Assembly (NCBI GenBank): GCA_017992055.1
Contig: JAGOPK010000012.1
Span: 46,857-110,856, forward strand
Direction of reading: 5' to 3'
From: Burkholderiaceae bacterium
GTDB taxonomy: Bacteria; Pseudomonadota; Gammaproteobacteria; Burkholderiales; Burkholderiaceae_C
Length of the DNA: 64,000 nt
The notes under the pieces are model-generated. The model was not told the DNA's origin, made no database searches, and saw nothing but the letters and a program-made list of their open reading frames with translations. Shown here piece after piece: positions 55,916 through 63,718 of this stretch. A program made the position numbers and the translations under genes. The stretch's first letter is position 1. Every line of letters starts with the position of its first letter.

Positions 55916-57460
55916 ATGCCCTGCCGTGACCCTGCCCGCCGCCTCCTGACCCGTCCCGCCCTCCCCGCCCTGTTCAGCGCGCTGGCCCTGCTCGCCGGCT
56001 GTGCCAGCGCGCCGTCGCTGCAATCGCCCGACGAGGCCCTGCCCGCGCCGGTGCGCGCGGCGCTGCAGCAGGCCGGCCTGCCGGCCAGCTCGCTGGCCGT
56101 GCTGGTGCTGCCGGCCGATGGGCCCGGCCAGTCGCCGCGCCTGGCCCTGCAGCCCGACCGCGCCATGCAGCCCGGCTCGGCCATGAAGCTGGTCACCAGC
56201 GTGGTGGCGCTGGACCATCCGGGCGTCGGCCCCACGGCGCGTGGCTTCACCCAGCTGCGCAGCCGCGCCGCCCAGGTGGGCGAGGTGCTGCAGGGCGATC
56301 TGCTGATCGAGGGCGGTGCCGATGCCGAGCTGGGCCTGCCCCAGCTGTGGGCCCTGCTGCTGGAGCTGCGCCACCAGGGCCTGCGCGAGATCAACGGCGA
56401 CATCGTGCTCGACCGCAGCCTGTTCACGCCGGCGCGGCCCGAGCTGGGCGTGCCGCCTTTCGACAGCTCGCCCGAGTTCCCCTACAACGTCATCCCCGAT
56501 GCGCTGAACCTGGGCCTGTCGCTGCACAGCCTGCAGCTCAGCGCCGACGGCCACCAGGTGCAGGCGCGGCCGCTGCCGCCGCTGCCCGGCGTGCTGATCG
56601 ACAACCGGCTCAGCCTCAACGACGCGCCCTGCCGCGAATGGGACGGGCACGGCTGGCAGCCGCCGCGCACCGAGCCCGGGCCTGGGCCCGATGGGCAGCC
56701 GCGGCTGGTGTTGCAGGGCGGCTTTCCGCGCGGCTGCACGGTGCGGCCGCAGCTGCAGCTGCTGGAGCGCAATCTGCAGGCCCAGGCCCAGCTGCGCTGG
56801 CTGTGGCAGGGCCTGGGCGGGCAATGGAGCGGCCGCGTGCGCGATGCCCAGCCCGGCGAGGCCCAGGCCGGCGACAGCCGCGTGCTGGCGCGCCGCGATG
56901 CCCGGCCCTGGGGCGAGCTGCTGCGGCCGCTGAACAAGCAGAGCGACAACGCCATGACCCGCCTGCTCTACCTGCAGCTGGGCGTGGCCGAGGCCCAACG
57001 CACATCTGCAGCGTCCGGCGACGCCGCGCCGCGCGAGCGCCGCACCGCCGACTGGGCCGATGCCGCGGTGCGCCGCTGGTTTGCCGCGCACGGCATCGCC
57101 AGCGACGGCCTGGTGCTGGACAACGGCTCGGGCCTGAGCCGCAGCGAGCGCATCACGCCGCGGCAGATGGCGGCGATGCTGCGCGTGGCCGTCAACGGCC
57201 GGCGCGCACCCGACCTGCTGATGAGCCTGCCGGTGGTCGGCGAGGACGGCACCATGCGCCGGCGCCTGACCAGCGGCCCGGCCAGCGGCCTGGCGCGGCT
57301 GAAGACCGGCACGCTGCGCAATGTGGTGGCCCTGGCCGGCCTGGTGCCCGACCGCCAGGGCCGGCGCTGGGTGTTCGTGGCCATCATCAACGACGAGGCC
57401 GCCCACCGCGGCCGGCCGGTGCTGGATGCGCTGGTGGACTGGGTGGCCGCTCAGGACTGA
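55916..57460 (+). CDS. dacB: D-alanyl-D-alanine carboxypeptidase/endopeptidase, PBP4 type, lipoprotein
   Basis: This PBP4-family enzyme trims or opens murein peptide crosslinks. The 514-aa product has a lipoprotein signal (LLAGC, C29) where E. coli DacB is simply periplasmic. The three active-site motifs are SAMK (S88, K91), SDN (S343-N345) and KTG (K463-G465), with the family's large insert between the first two. It is next to the murein salvage operon and the TerB-like gene. Its last 10 bases overlap the convergent next gene. Confidence 0.93.
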   Translation: MPCRDPARRLLTRPALPALFSALALLAGCASAPSLQSPDEALPAPVRAALQQAGLPASSLAVLVLPADGPGQSPRLALQPDRAMQPGSAMKLVTSVVALDHPGVGPTARGFTQLRSRAAQVGEVLQGDLLIEGGADAELGLPQLWALLLELRHQGLREINGDIVLDRSLFTPARPELGVPPFDSSPEFPYNVIPDALNLGLSLHSLQLSADGHQVQARPLPPLPGVLIDNRLSLNDAPCREWDGHGWQPPRTEPGPGPDGQPRLVLQGGFPRGCTVRPQLQLLERNLQAQAQLRWLWQGLGGQWSGRVRDAQPGEAQAGDSRVLARRDARPWGELLRPLNKQSDNAMTRLLYLQLGVAEAQRTSAASGDAAPRERRTADWADAAVRRWFAAHGIASDGLVLDNGSGLSRSERITPRQMAAMLRVAVNGRRAPDLLMSLPVVGEDGTMRRRLTSGPASGLARLKTGTLRNVVALAGLVPDRQGRRWVFVAIINDEAAHRGRPVLDALVDWVAAQD

Positions 57461-58419
57461 GCAACCGCCGCGGCAGAGGCCATCACTGCCTCAGCCGGCA
57501 GGGTGGCCCGGATCATGGCCTGAAGCTCCTGCACCGCCCATGCGGGATCCCGGGGATCCCAGGCGATGATCGGTTGGTGGTTGGCATCGAAGTGCGGGCG
57601 GTCGGGATGGAGCGGGTCGTCCCGCACATCCTTGCGACACAGGTAGAACACCGGGCGCCCCAGGGCTTCGGCAAACCCGGCCTCCCAATACGCACCGCGG
57701 TTGCCATGGCTGAGGTCGACCACCGCGAAACGGCTGGTGCGCAGCTCCACCCGCATCCGGTTGTCGATCAGTCCGGGGGTCTTGTCGGCATGGGCGGTGG
57801 TCCGCAGCTGAAAGCCCGTCTGCTGCACACCGGGCTGCAGCCAGTCCAGGTAGAAGCTGTCCAGTTCCGGCTGGCCGAAAGCCATTGCCATGAAGGCATG
57901 GCGACTGCCCGCGGCCTCGCGCTGCAACAGCTGCCAGCGCTGCCATCCCGCAGCGGTGAGCACATGGCCGACCGGAGGGAGAGGCTGCAGCAGGCCCATG
58001 GCCATGGCTTGGTCAACAACCCAGTCGGCGCCACGCACGCTGGCACAGCCCAGGCGCGCACGCAGCACCCGGGCCGACAGGTGGACAGGTTCACCGGGCT
58101 CTGGCTGCGAGGCCAGCCATTGGATCAACCGGTCGATGCGGTCCAGTGCTGGCGGTAGCTGGACAAACTCGCGCAGCCGGCGCAGCCGGGCCAGGTCGAT
58201 GACATCGTCCGGACCGATCTGGAACACACCGTGGGCGATGCATGCACGGCTGGCATCGTCCAGCAAATCATCGGCTAGGCGGTCGAGCGCCTCGGGATCG
58301 AAGCGGTGATCGCCGCAATTGTGGCAGTCCAGCCGGTAACTGGGCTGCGGCGAGGCATCAAACGCCTGCCGCAGCGGCCCGTGGCAAAGGGGGCACAGGG
58401 TGACTCCATGAGGGATCAT
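57451..58419 (-). CDS. Zinc-ribbon, winged-helix, nucleoside deoxyribosyltransferase-like protein
   Basis: The 322-aa soluble protein has an N-terminal zinc ribbon (CPLC C9/C12, CHNC C32/C35), a middle region that looks like a winged helix (about 90-165), and a C-terminal domain of about 145 residues. The last domain begins FMAMAFGQPELDSFY, contains RTSRFAVVDLSHG and AYWEAGFAEALGRPV, and resembles the nucleoside 2-deoxyribosyltransferase/TIR/SLOG Rossmann-like group. D235 and E246 sit where catalytic acids are expected. Such domains occur in stress and anti-phage proteins. Base composition seems less GC-rich than its neighbours. It starts 19 bases after the GST gene stop. Confidence 0.7.
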   Translation of the reverse strand: MIPHGVTLCPLCHGPLRQAFDASPQPSYRLDCHNCGDHRFDPEALDRLADDLLDDASRACIAHGVFQIGPDDVIDLARLRRLREFVQLPPALDRIDRLIQWLASQPEPGEPVHLSARVLRARLGCASVRGADWVVDQAMAMGLLQPLPPVGHVLTAAGWQRWQLLQREAAGSRHAFMAMAFGQPELDSFYLDWLQPGVQQTGFQLRTTAHADKTPGLIDNRMRVELRTSRFAVVDLSHGNRGAYWEAGFAEALGRPVFYLCRKDVRDDPLHPDRPHFDANHQPIIAWDPRDPAWAVQELQAMIRATLPAEAVMASAAAVAQS

Positions 58420-58438
58420 CGTGGTGCCGCGCCGTGGA

Positions 58439-59113
58439 TCAGGCGAAGTCGTAGGGCCCGCCCTGGGCCAGCGCGGCCTGCCAGGCCGGCCGCGCATGGA
58501 TGCGCTGCAGAAAGCCCTGCAGCCGCGGCCGCGGCCGCGAGGCATCGAGCCCGGCACGCTTGGCGGCGGCCTCGAGCGGAAAGCTCATCATGATGTCGGC
58601 GCCTGTGAACTGGTCGCCGGCGAACCAGTCGCGCTGGGCCAGCTCGGCTTCCATGAAATCCAGCTGGCGCGTCAGATTGGGCCAGACGAAGCTGGCCAGC
58701 ACCTGCTTGGCGATGCCACGTGCGATCGGCTTGATGAAAAACGGCATCGGTGCCGTGGCCACGCGGTCGAACACCAGCTTCAGCAGCAGCGGCGGCATGG
58801 CCGAGCCCTCGGCAAAGTGCAGCCAGTAGCGGTAGCGCAGGGCCTCGGGCGTGCCGGGTGCCGGCAGCAGCCGGCCCTGGCCATGGCGCTCCAGCAGGTA
58901 CTCGACGATGGCGCCGGTCTCGGCGACGGTGACGCCGTCGTCGACGATCACCGGCGACTTGCCCAGCGGATGCACGGCCAGCAGCGCCGGTGGCGCCAGC
59001 ATGGTCTTGGCATCGCGCTGGTGGTGCACGATGCGATAGGGCAGGCCCAGTTCCTCAAGCAGCCAGAGCACGCGCTGCGAGCGCGAGTTGTTCAGGTGGT
59101 GGACGGTGATCAT
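58439..59113 (-). CDS. Glutathione S-transferase family protein
   Basis: The 224-aa protein has an N-terminal thioredoxin-fold GST domain (1-80, with SRSQRVLWLLEELGLPY, HPLGKSPVI and the glutathione-site ETGAIVEYL) and a helical C-terminal domain (about 90-210). Similar single-gene GSTs in Burkholderiales act in detoxification or as isomerases; the substrate is unknown. The ATG is only 6 bases after a TAGCAT box. It lies 44 bases after the subtilase on the same strand. Confidence 0.9.
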   Translation of the reverse strand: MITVHHLNNSRSQRVLWLLEELGLPYRIVHHQRDAKTMLAPPALLAVHPLGKSPVIVDDGVTVAETGAIVEYLLERHGQGRLLPAPGTPEALRYRYWLHFAEGSAMPPLLLKLVFDRVATAPMPFFIKPIARGIAKQVLASFVWPNLTRQLDFMEAELAQRDWFAGDQFTGADIMMSFPLEAAAKRAGLDASRPRPRLQGFLQRIHARPAWQAALAQGGPYDFA

Positions 59114-59119
59114 CGGCCG

Positions 59120-59125
59120 ATGCTA
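59120..59125 (-). promoter_or_regulatory. -10-like hexamer next to the GST start (leaderless candidate)
   Basis: On the minus strand TAGCAT, six bases (CGGCCG), then the GST ATG. Confidence 0.5.
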
Positions 59126-59157
59126 TGGCAGGCACGATGCCCCGTCCGCACCACCGG

Positions 59158-60930
59158 TCACTGCGTCAGCTGCAGCACATAGCTTCCCGTGCCCCCCGAG
59201 ACGCGGCGCACGCCGATCACATAGCTGGCGCTGGCCGTGCCGTTGTTGCTGTAGACCACGGTGTCGACCACGCCGTTGCCGCTGGCCGTGCTGCTGGCCA
59301 GGGTGGTGCCGCTGGTGTTGTAGAGGTAGAGGTTGTAGTTGGCGCCCGAATTGGGCGTCAGGCGGGCGGTCAGGGTCTTGCCCACCGGCACGCTGACGCG
59401 GAAATGGTCCAGGTCACTGCTGCTGGACAGGCTGCCCGACACCGTGGCCAGGGCCGGGCTCACCACCTGGGCCGTGGCCACGGTGTTGTTGCTTTCCACC
59501 TCGGCCACCGCGGTGACGCTGGGCACGCTGGCCGAGGCTGCGGCGGCCACCGCCAGCGACGCATCCAGCAGGCCGGTGCCGCAGCCGCTGCAGGCCACCG
59601 GGAAGGCGCGCACGCTGCTGCGCAGCAGCGACTCCACCTGCTCCACCGTCAGCGCCGGGTTGCGCGCCATCATCAGCGCGGCCACGCCGGCCACATGCGG
59701 CGTGGCCATCGAGGTGCCCTGGTAGTAGGCATAGCTGTCGGCGCCAGGTGCGCTGCTGCCGCTGTTCAGCGTCGACAGGATGCCGTTGGCCGCGCCGCTG
59801 CGCATGTCGCCGCCGGGCGCGGCCACGTCGACATTGGCGCCGTAGTTGGAGTAGTAGGCGCGCGCGCCGCTGCGGCCGACCGCGGCCACCGTGGTCACGC
59901 CATGGCAGTTGGCCGGCGTGGCGCCGCTGGCATTGGTGTTGGAGTTGCCGGCGGCCACCACCACCACCGCGCCACGGCTGCGCGCGCTGTTGATGGCGCT
60001 TTGCATGGTGGTGCCGCAGCTGCCGCTGCCGCCCAGCGACAGGTTGATGACACGCGCCGGGCTGGCATTGGCGGTGGTGCCGCTGACCGTGCCGCCCGCG
60101 GCCCAGATCACCGCGTCGGCGATGTCCGAGGTGTAGCCACCGCACTTGCCCAGCGCGCGCACCGGCAGCAGCTTGGCGCCGAAGGCCACGCCGGCCACGC
60201 CGACGCCGTTGTTGCTGAGCGCGGCAATGCTGCCGGCCACATGCGTGCCATGCCAGCTGCTGGCCGATGCCGGGCTGCCGCTGTAGCACTCGTTGGCCAC
60301 GGTGGCATCGCCGGTGTCGAGCGCGCTGCTGTCGCGGCCGCCGCCGTCGTTGGCCACGGTGGCGGTGGCGATCATGTCGTAGCCGCCGACGATGTTGGCC
60401 GCCAGGTCGGCATGCGGCCGGTAGCCGGTGTCGACCACGGCCACCACCACGCCGGTGCCGGTGCTGCTGTTCCAGGCCGTGGGCAGGTTCAGGCCGGCGG
60501 TGGCCTCGTGGTACTGCCACTGGCTCAGGTAGGACGGGTCGTTGGGCACGAATTGCGCGGTCAGGCGCAGGTCGGGCTCGGCATATTCGACATTGGCATC
60601 GCCGCGCACGATCTCGTCGGCCAGGGTGCGCAGCGTGCTGGCCGGCAGCGGCCGGTCCAGCGCCATCACATGGGCATTGAAGGCATTGGCGCGCAGCCGC
60701 GTCATCTGCGCGCCGCGGCGGTTGACGGCCTCGTGCGCGCTGCCCATCGAGACGATGTCGCCCAGCTGGGCGGCGCGGCTGCCGGCGCGGTACTTGATGA
60801 TCAGGCGGTCGCTGCTGGGCTCGTCGGCGCTCACCGGGCCGGCCACCGGCTGGCCCGCCCCGGCCAGCGGCGGCAGCATCGCGATCAGGCTGGCCAGCAG
60901 CAGCGGGTGGCGGAGGCGGCGGAGGGTCAT
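59158..60930 (-). CDS. Secreted subtilisin-like serine protease (S8) with PPC domain
   Basis: The 590-aa preproenzyme has a signal peptide (residues 1-25), an I9-like propeptide (about 40-125), an S8 catalytic domain and a C-terminal PPC domain (about 480-590). The catalytic domain carries D167 (VDTGY), H227 (SWHGTHVAG) and S408 (GTSMATPHVAG). Cys residues in the catalytic domain may form disulfides. It is likely an extracellular nutrient-scavenging protease. ATG at 60930 follows a short AGGACC site; an upstream in-frame ATG at 61032 would spoil the signal peptide and is rejected. Confidence 0.93.
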   Translation of the reverse strand: MTLRRLRHPLLLASLIAMLPPLAGAGQPVAGPVSADEPSSDRLIIKYRAGSRAAQLGDIVSMGSAHEAVNRRGAQMTRLRANAFNAHVMALDRPLPASTLRTLADEIVRGDANVEYAEPDLRLTAQFVPNDPSYLSQWQYHEATAGLNLPTAWNSSTGTGVVVAVVDTGYRPHADLAANIVGGYDMIATATVANDGGGRDSSALDTGDATVANECYSGSPASASSWHGTHVAGSIAALSNNGVGVAGVAFGAKLLPVRALGKCGGYTSDIADAVIWAAGGTVSGTTANASPARVINLSLGGSGSCGTTMQSAINSARSRGAVVVVAAGNSNTNASGATPANCHGVTTVAAVGRSGARAYYSNYGANVDVAAPGGDMRSGAANGILSTLNSGSSAPGADSYAYYQGTSMATPHVAGVAALMMARNPALTVEQVESLLRSSVRAFPVACSGCGTGLLDASLAVAAAASASVPSVTAVAEVESNNTVATAQVVSPALATVSGSLSSSSDLDHFRVSVPVGKTLTARLTPNSGANYNLYLYNTSGTTLASSTASGNGVVDTVVYSNNGTASASYVIGVRRVSGGTGSYVLQLTQ

Positions 60931-61099
60931 CGAAGGTCCTGGTTCGTGGTCATGGAACGGCATGGGCCGGGGTGGCACCGCCCGCTGGGGCGCGGCGGAT
61001 TCTGTGCGCAACATCGGCACAGGCCCCGGCAAACTGCAGCGGATTTACCTTTACAGGGCGGGCGCTTACACCGCTTCACAGGCCGGGCCCCGGCCGGAG

Positions 61100-62857
61100 T
61101 CAGCCGCAGACCCGGTTGCGCCCGCCGTGCTTGGCCTGGTACAGGCGCTGGTCGGCGCGCTGCAGCAGGGCCGCCGGCGCATCGCCGGCCGCCAGCTCGG
61201 CCAGGCCGATGCTCACCGTGACCGGCCCCAGCCCGGCCTGCAGCGCCGCCCAGTCGTGCCCGGCGATGCGCTGGCGCAGCTGCTCGGCGCGCTGCAGGGC
61301 CTGGGCGGCGCTGGTCTCCACCAGGATCAGCAGGAACTCCTCGCCGCCATAGCGGCCGACGCCGTCGCTGGCGCGGCAGCCCTCGCGCAGCAGCCGCGCC
61401 ACGCGGCACAGCACGGCATCGCCGACGGCATGGCTGTGGCCGTCGTTGATGCGCTTGAAGTGGTCGATGTCGACCATGGCCAGGGTCAGCGGATGGCCGA
61501 AGCGCTGGGCGCGCTCGATCTCGTGGCGGCACTGCAGGTCCAGCCAGCGGCGGTTGGCCAGGCCGGTGAGGCCGTCCTCGCGCGCCAGCTGCTGCAGCAG
61601 CTCGGCCTGGGCCTGCAGCTCGGCCAGCAGCTGCTCGCGGCCTTGCGCGCTGTGGCGGGCCTCGGCCAGGCCGCTGGCCACCGCCCGCCCGGCGATGACG
61701 GCTCGCAGCCGCCGCTGCGCCTGCGCGCCCTGCAGCCGCGCCATGCAGGCCTGGTGCTCGCGGCTGTGGCGCAGCGCGCCGGCCAGGTCGCCGTCGCGCT
61801 CGGCCTGGTGCGACAGCCGGTCGTGCACATGGGCCATCAGCGGCAGCGACTGCGCGGCCCCGGCATGGGCCAGGGCGGCACGCAGGCGCGACATCGGGTC
61901 GCTGGCGTCGGCTGGGCTGTCATGGCCGTCATGGCCGTCATGGCCCGCAGCGGCCAGCGCCAGCAGCGCCCGTGCGGCCAGGTCCTGGTCGCCGCGCTGC
62001 AGGGCCAGGGCCAGGGCCTCGTCGAGCAGCGGCCGCGCGGCGCCCGGCTGCTGCAGCGCCAGCTGCACCTCACCCAGCGCCAGCAGGGCCTGGGCCTGGT
62101 CGCCCTGGTTGCCGGTGGCCAGACTCAGGTCGAAGGCCTCGCGCAGCAGCGGCAGGGCCGGGCCGGGCTCGGCCGCCTCCAGGTGCAGCCGCGCCAGCGA
62201 CAGCAGCAGCGTGCTTTCCAGCGCGCGGTCCTCGGTCTGGCGCACCAGGGCCAGGGCCTCGTTGAGCCGCAGCTCGCCGTCGGCGCCTTCGCCCAGCTCG
62301 GCCAGCAGCTTGCCCAGGTTGCTCAGCACATAGGCCAGCGCATGGGCATCGCGGCCCTGGCGGGCCAGGTCCTCGGCGCGGTACAGCACCTGCAGCGCAT
62401 CGGCCAGGTCGCCGCAGCGGCGGTGCACCAGGGCGATGTTGTTGAGGCTGGCGGCCTGGGCATCGGCATCGCCCAGGGCCTCGCGCAGCGCCAGCGAGGC
62501 CTGGTAGAAGCCCAGGGCCGCGGCATGCTCGTGGCGGTCCAGCCGCTGGTTGCCGGCATGGTTCAGGGCCTCGGCCTCGCCGGCGCGGTCGCCCAGGCTG
62601 CGCATCAGGCCCAGCGACTGCTCCAGCAGGCTTTGCACCTGAGGCCCGTCTCCGCCCAGGATGGACTGGCACAGGCTGGCACGCAGCAGCGCATAGGCCA
62701 GGCCGCGCTGGTCGTCCAGGCGCAGGGCCATGGCCCGCGCCTGCTGGCTCAGCGCCAGCGCTGCGCGGGCATCACGGTGGCGCAGCGCATGGGCGCGGCG
62801 GTTCAGGCTCTCGACCTGCTGGCGGCTGTCGGCTTCGACGGGCGGAACGACGGACAT
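61100..62857 (-). CDS. TPR-containing diguanylate cyclase (GGDEF)
   Basis: This 585-aa cytosolic protein has about eight helical TPR-like repeats (residues 20-290), a helical linker, and a C-terminal GGDEF domain (about 415-585). The active site is GGEEF and an intact inhibitory I-site, RASD, lies exactly five residues before it. It should make cyclic di-GMP and be shut down by it. No membrane span or signal is seen, so it senses a cytosolic partner through the TPRs. A His-Asp repeat (GHDGHDGHD) lies in the middle. Confidence 0.9.
   Translation of the reverse strand: MSVVPPVEADSRQQVESLNRRAHALRHRDARAALALSQQARAMALRLDDQRGLAYALLRASLCQSILGGDGPQVQSLLEQSLGLMRSLGDRAGEAEALNHAGNQRLDRHEHAAALGFYQASLALREALGDADAQAASLNNIALVHRRCGDLADALQVLYRAEDLARQGRDAHALAYVLSNLGKLLAELGEGADGELRLNEALALVRQTEDRALESTLLLSLARLHLEAAEPGPALPLLREAFDLSLATGNQGDQAQALLALGEVQLALQQPGAARPLLDEALALALQRGDQDLAARALLALAAAGHDGHDGHDSPADASDPMSRLRAALAHAGAAQSLPLMAHVHDRLSHQAERDGDLAGALRHSREHQACMARLQGAQAQRRLRAVIAGRAVASGLAEARHSAQGREQLLAELQAQAELLQQLAREDGLTGLANRRWLDLQCRHEIERAQRFGHPLTLAMVDIDHFKRINDGHSHAVGDAVLCRVARLLREGCRASDGVGRYGGEEFLLILVETSAAQALQRAEQLRQRIAGHDWAALQAGLGPVTVSIGLAELAAGDAPAALLQRADQRLYQAKHGGRNRVCG
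61919..61945. repeat. Three 9-bp tandem repeats within the cyclase gene
   Basis: GTCATGGCC is repeated three times exactly. On the coding strand each copy encodes Gly-His-Asp in the linker before the cyclase domain. Such arrays can change copy number by slippage without a frameshift. Confidence 0.8.
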
Positions 62858-62928
62858 CGACGGAACGCAAACCCCGGGGCCAAGGAGGCGGCCAGTTTAG
62901 GCTGGCGCCTGGGGACCGATGCGCCGGC

Positions 62929-63621
62929 TCAGATGGCCACGCGCTGGCGCACGCCGTCGGCCTCCATGTCGGCGCCGCGGCCGCGGGCGATGATCTCGCC
63001 GCGCTCCATCACGATGTACTGGTCGGCCAGCTCGGCGGCGAAGTCGTAGTACTGCTCGACCAGCACGATGGCCATGGTCTTGCGGTCGGCCAGCATGCGG
63101 ATGACGCGGCCGATGTCCTTGATGATGCTGGGCTGGATGCCTTCGGTGGGCTCGTCCAGCATCAGCAGCTTGGGACCGAAGGCCAGGGCCCGACCGATGG
63201 CCAGCTGCTGCTGCTGGCCGCCCGACAGATCGCCGCCACGGCGGCCGATCATCTGCTTGAGCACCGGGAACAGCTCGAAGATCTCGGCCGGGATGGCCGT
63301 GCCGCCGGGCTTGGAAGCCAGGCCCATGCGCAGGTTCTCCTCCACCGTCAGGCGGCCGAAGATCTCGCGGCCCTGGGGCACGTAGCCGATGCCCGAGCGC
63401 ACGCGCTGGTAGGGCGTGGCCTTGGTGATGTCCTGGCCATCGAGCGTGACCGAGCCGGTCTTCACCGGCACCACGCCCATCAGGCTTTTCAGCAGCGTGG
63501 TCTTGCCCACGCCGTTGCGGCCCAGCACCACCGTCACCTCGCCCAGCTTGGCCTCGAAGCCCAGGTTGCGCAGGATGTGGGAGCCGCCGTAATACTGATT
63601 CAATCCTTGGACGCTGAGCAT
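62929..63621 (-). CDS. urtE: Urea ABC transporter ATPase UrtE
   Basis: UrtE is one of the two ATPases of the high-affinity urea transporter UrtABCDE. The 230-aa protein has Walker A GRNGVGKT, signature DLSGGQQQQ, Walker B LLMLDEPTEG and the UrtE-typical GIQPSIIKDIG. The ATG at 63621 begins LSVQGLNQYYGGSHILR. urtD lies upstream (83 bases), in the expected order. The rest of the operon lies past the window's end. Confidence 0.93.
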   Translation of the reverse strand: MLSVQGLNQYYGGSHILRNLGFEAKLGEVTVVLGRNGVGKTTLLKSLMGVVPVKTGSVTLDGQDITKATPYQRVRSGIGYVPQGREIFGRLTVEENLRMGLASKPGGTAIPAEIFELFPVLKQMIGRRGGDLSGGQQQQLAIGRALAFGPKLLMLDEPTEGIQPSIIKDIGRVIRMLADRKTMAIVLVEQYYDFAAELADQYIVMERGEIIARGRGADMEADGVRQRVAI

Positions 63622-63647
63622 CTGCCCACCTTGTTGTTCATGCTGGA

Positions 63648-63718
63648 GCCCCCTCGCGGAGGGGGCCGGGGGGAGCCGCATGGGCCACCGAAGGTGGATC
63701 TGGGTCAGCGACCCAGAT
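63648..63718 (-). repeat. Three hairpins in the urtD-urtE gap
   Basis: GCCCCCTC-GCG-GAGGGGGC (63648-63666), CCACC-GAA-GGTGG (63685-63697) and ATCTGGGTC-AGC-GACCCAGAT (63698-63718) follow each other. The last includes the urtD stop codon. They could tune the ratio of the two ATPases or be part of a dispersed repeat. Confidence 0.55.

Noticed and set aside
60930-61032. An earlier start for the subtilase
   Set aside because: Starting at 61032 would put 34 charged and Pro-rich residues before the hydrophobic signal core; the ATG at 60930 gives a normal signal peptide.
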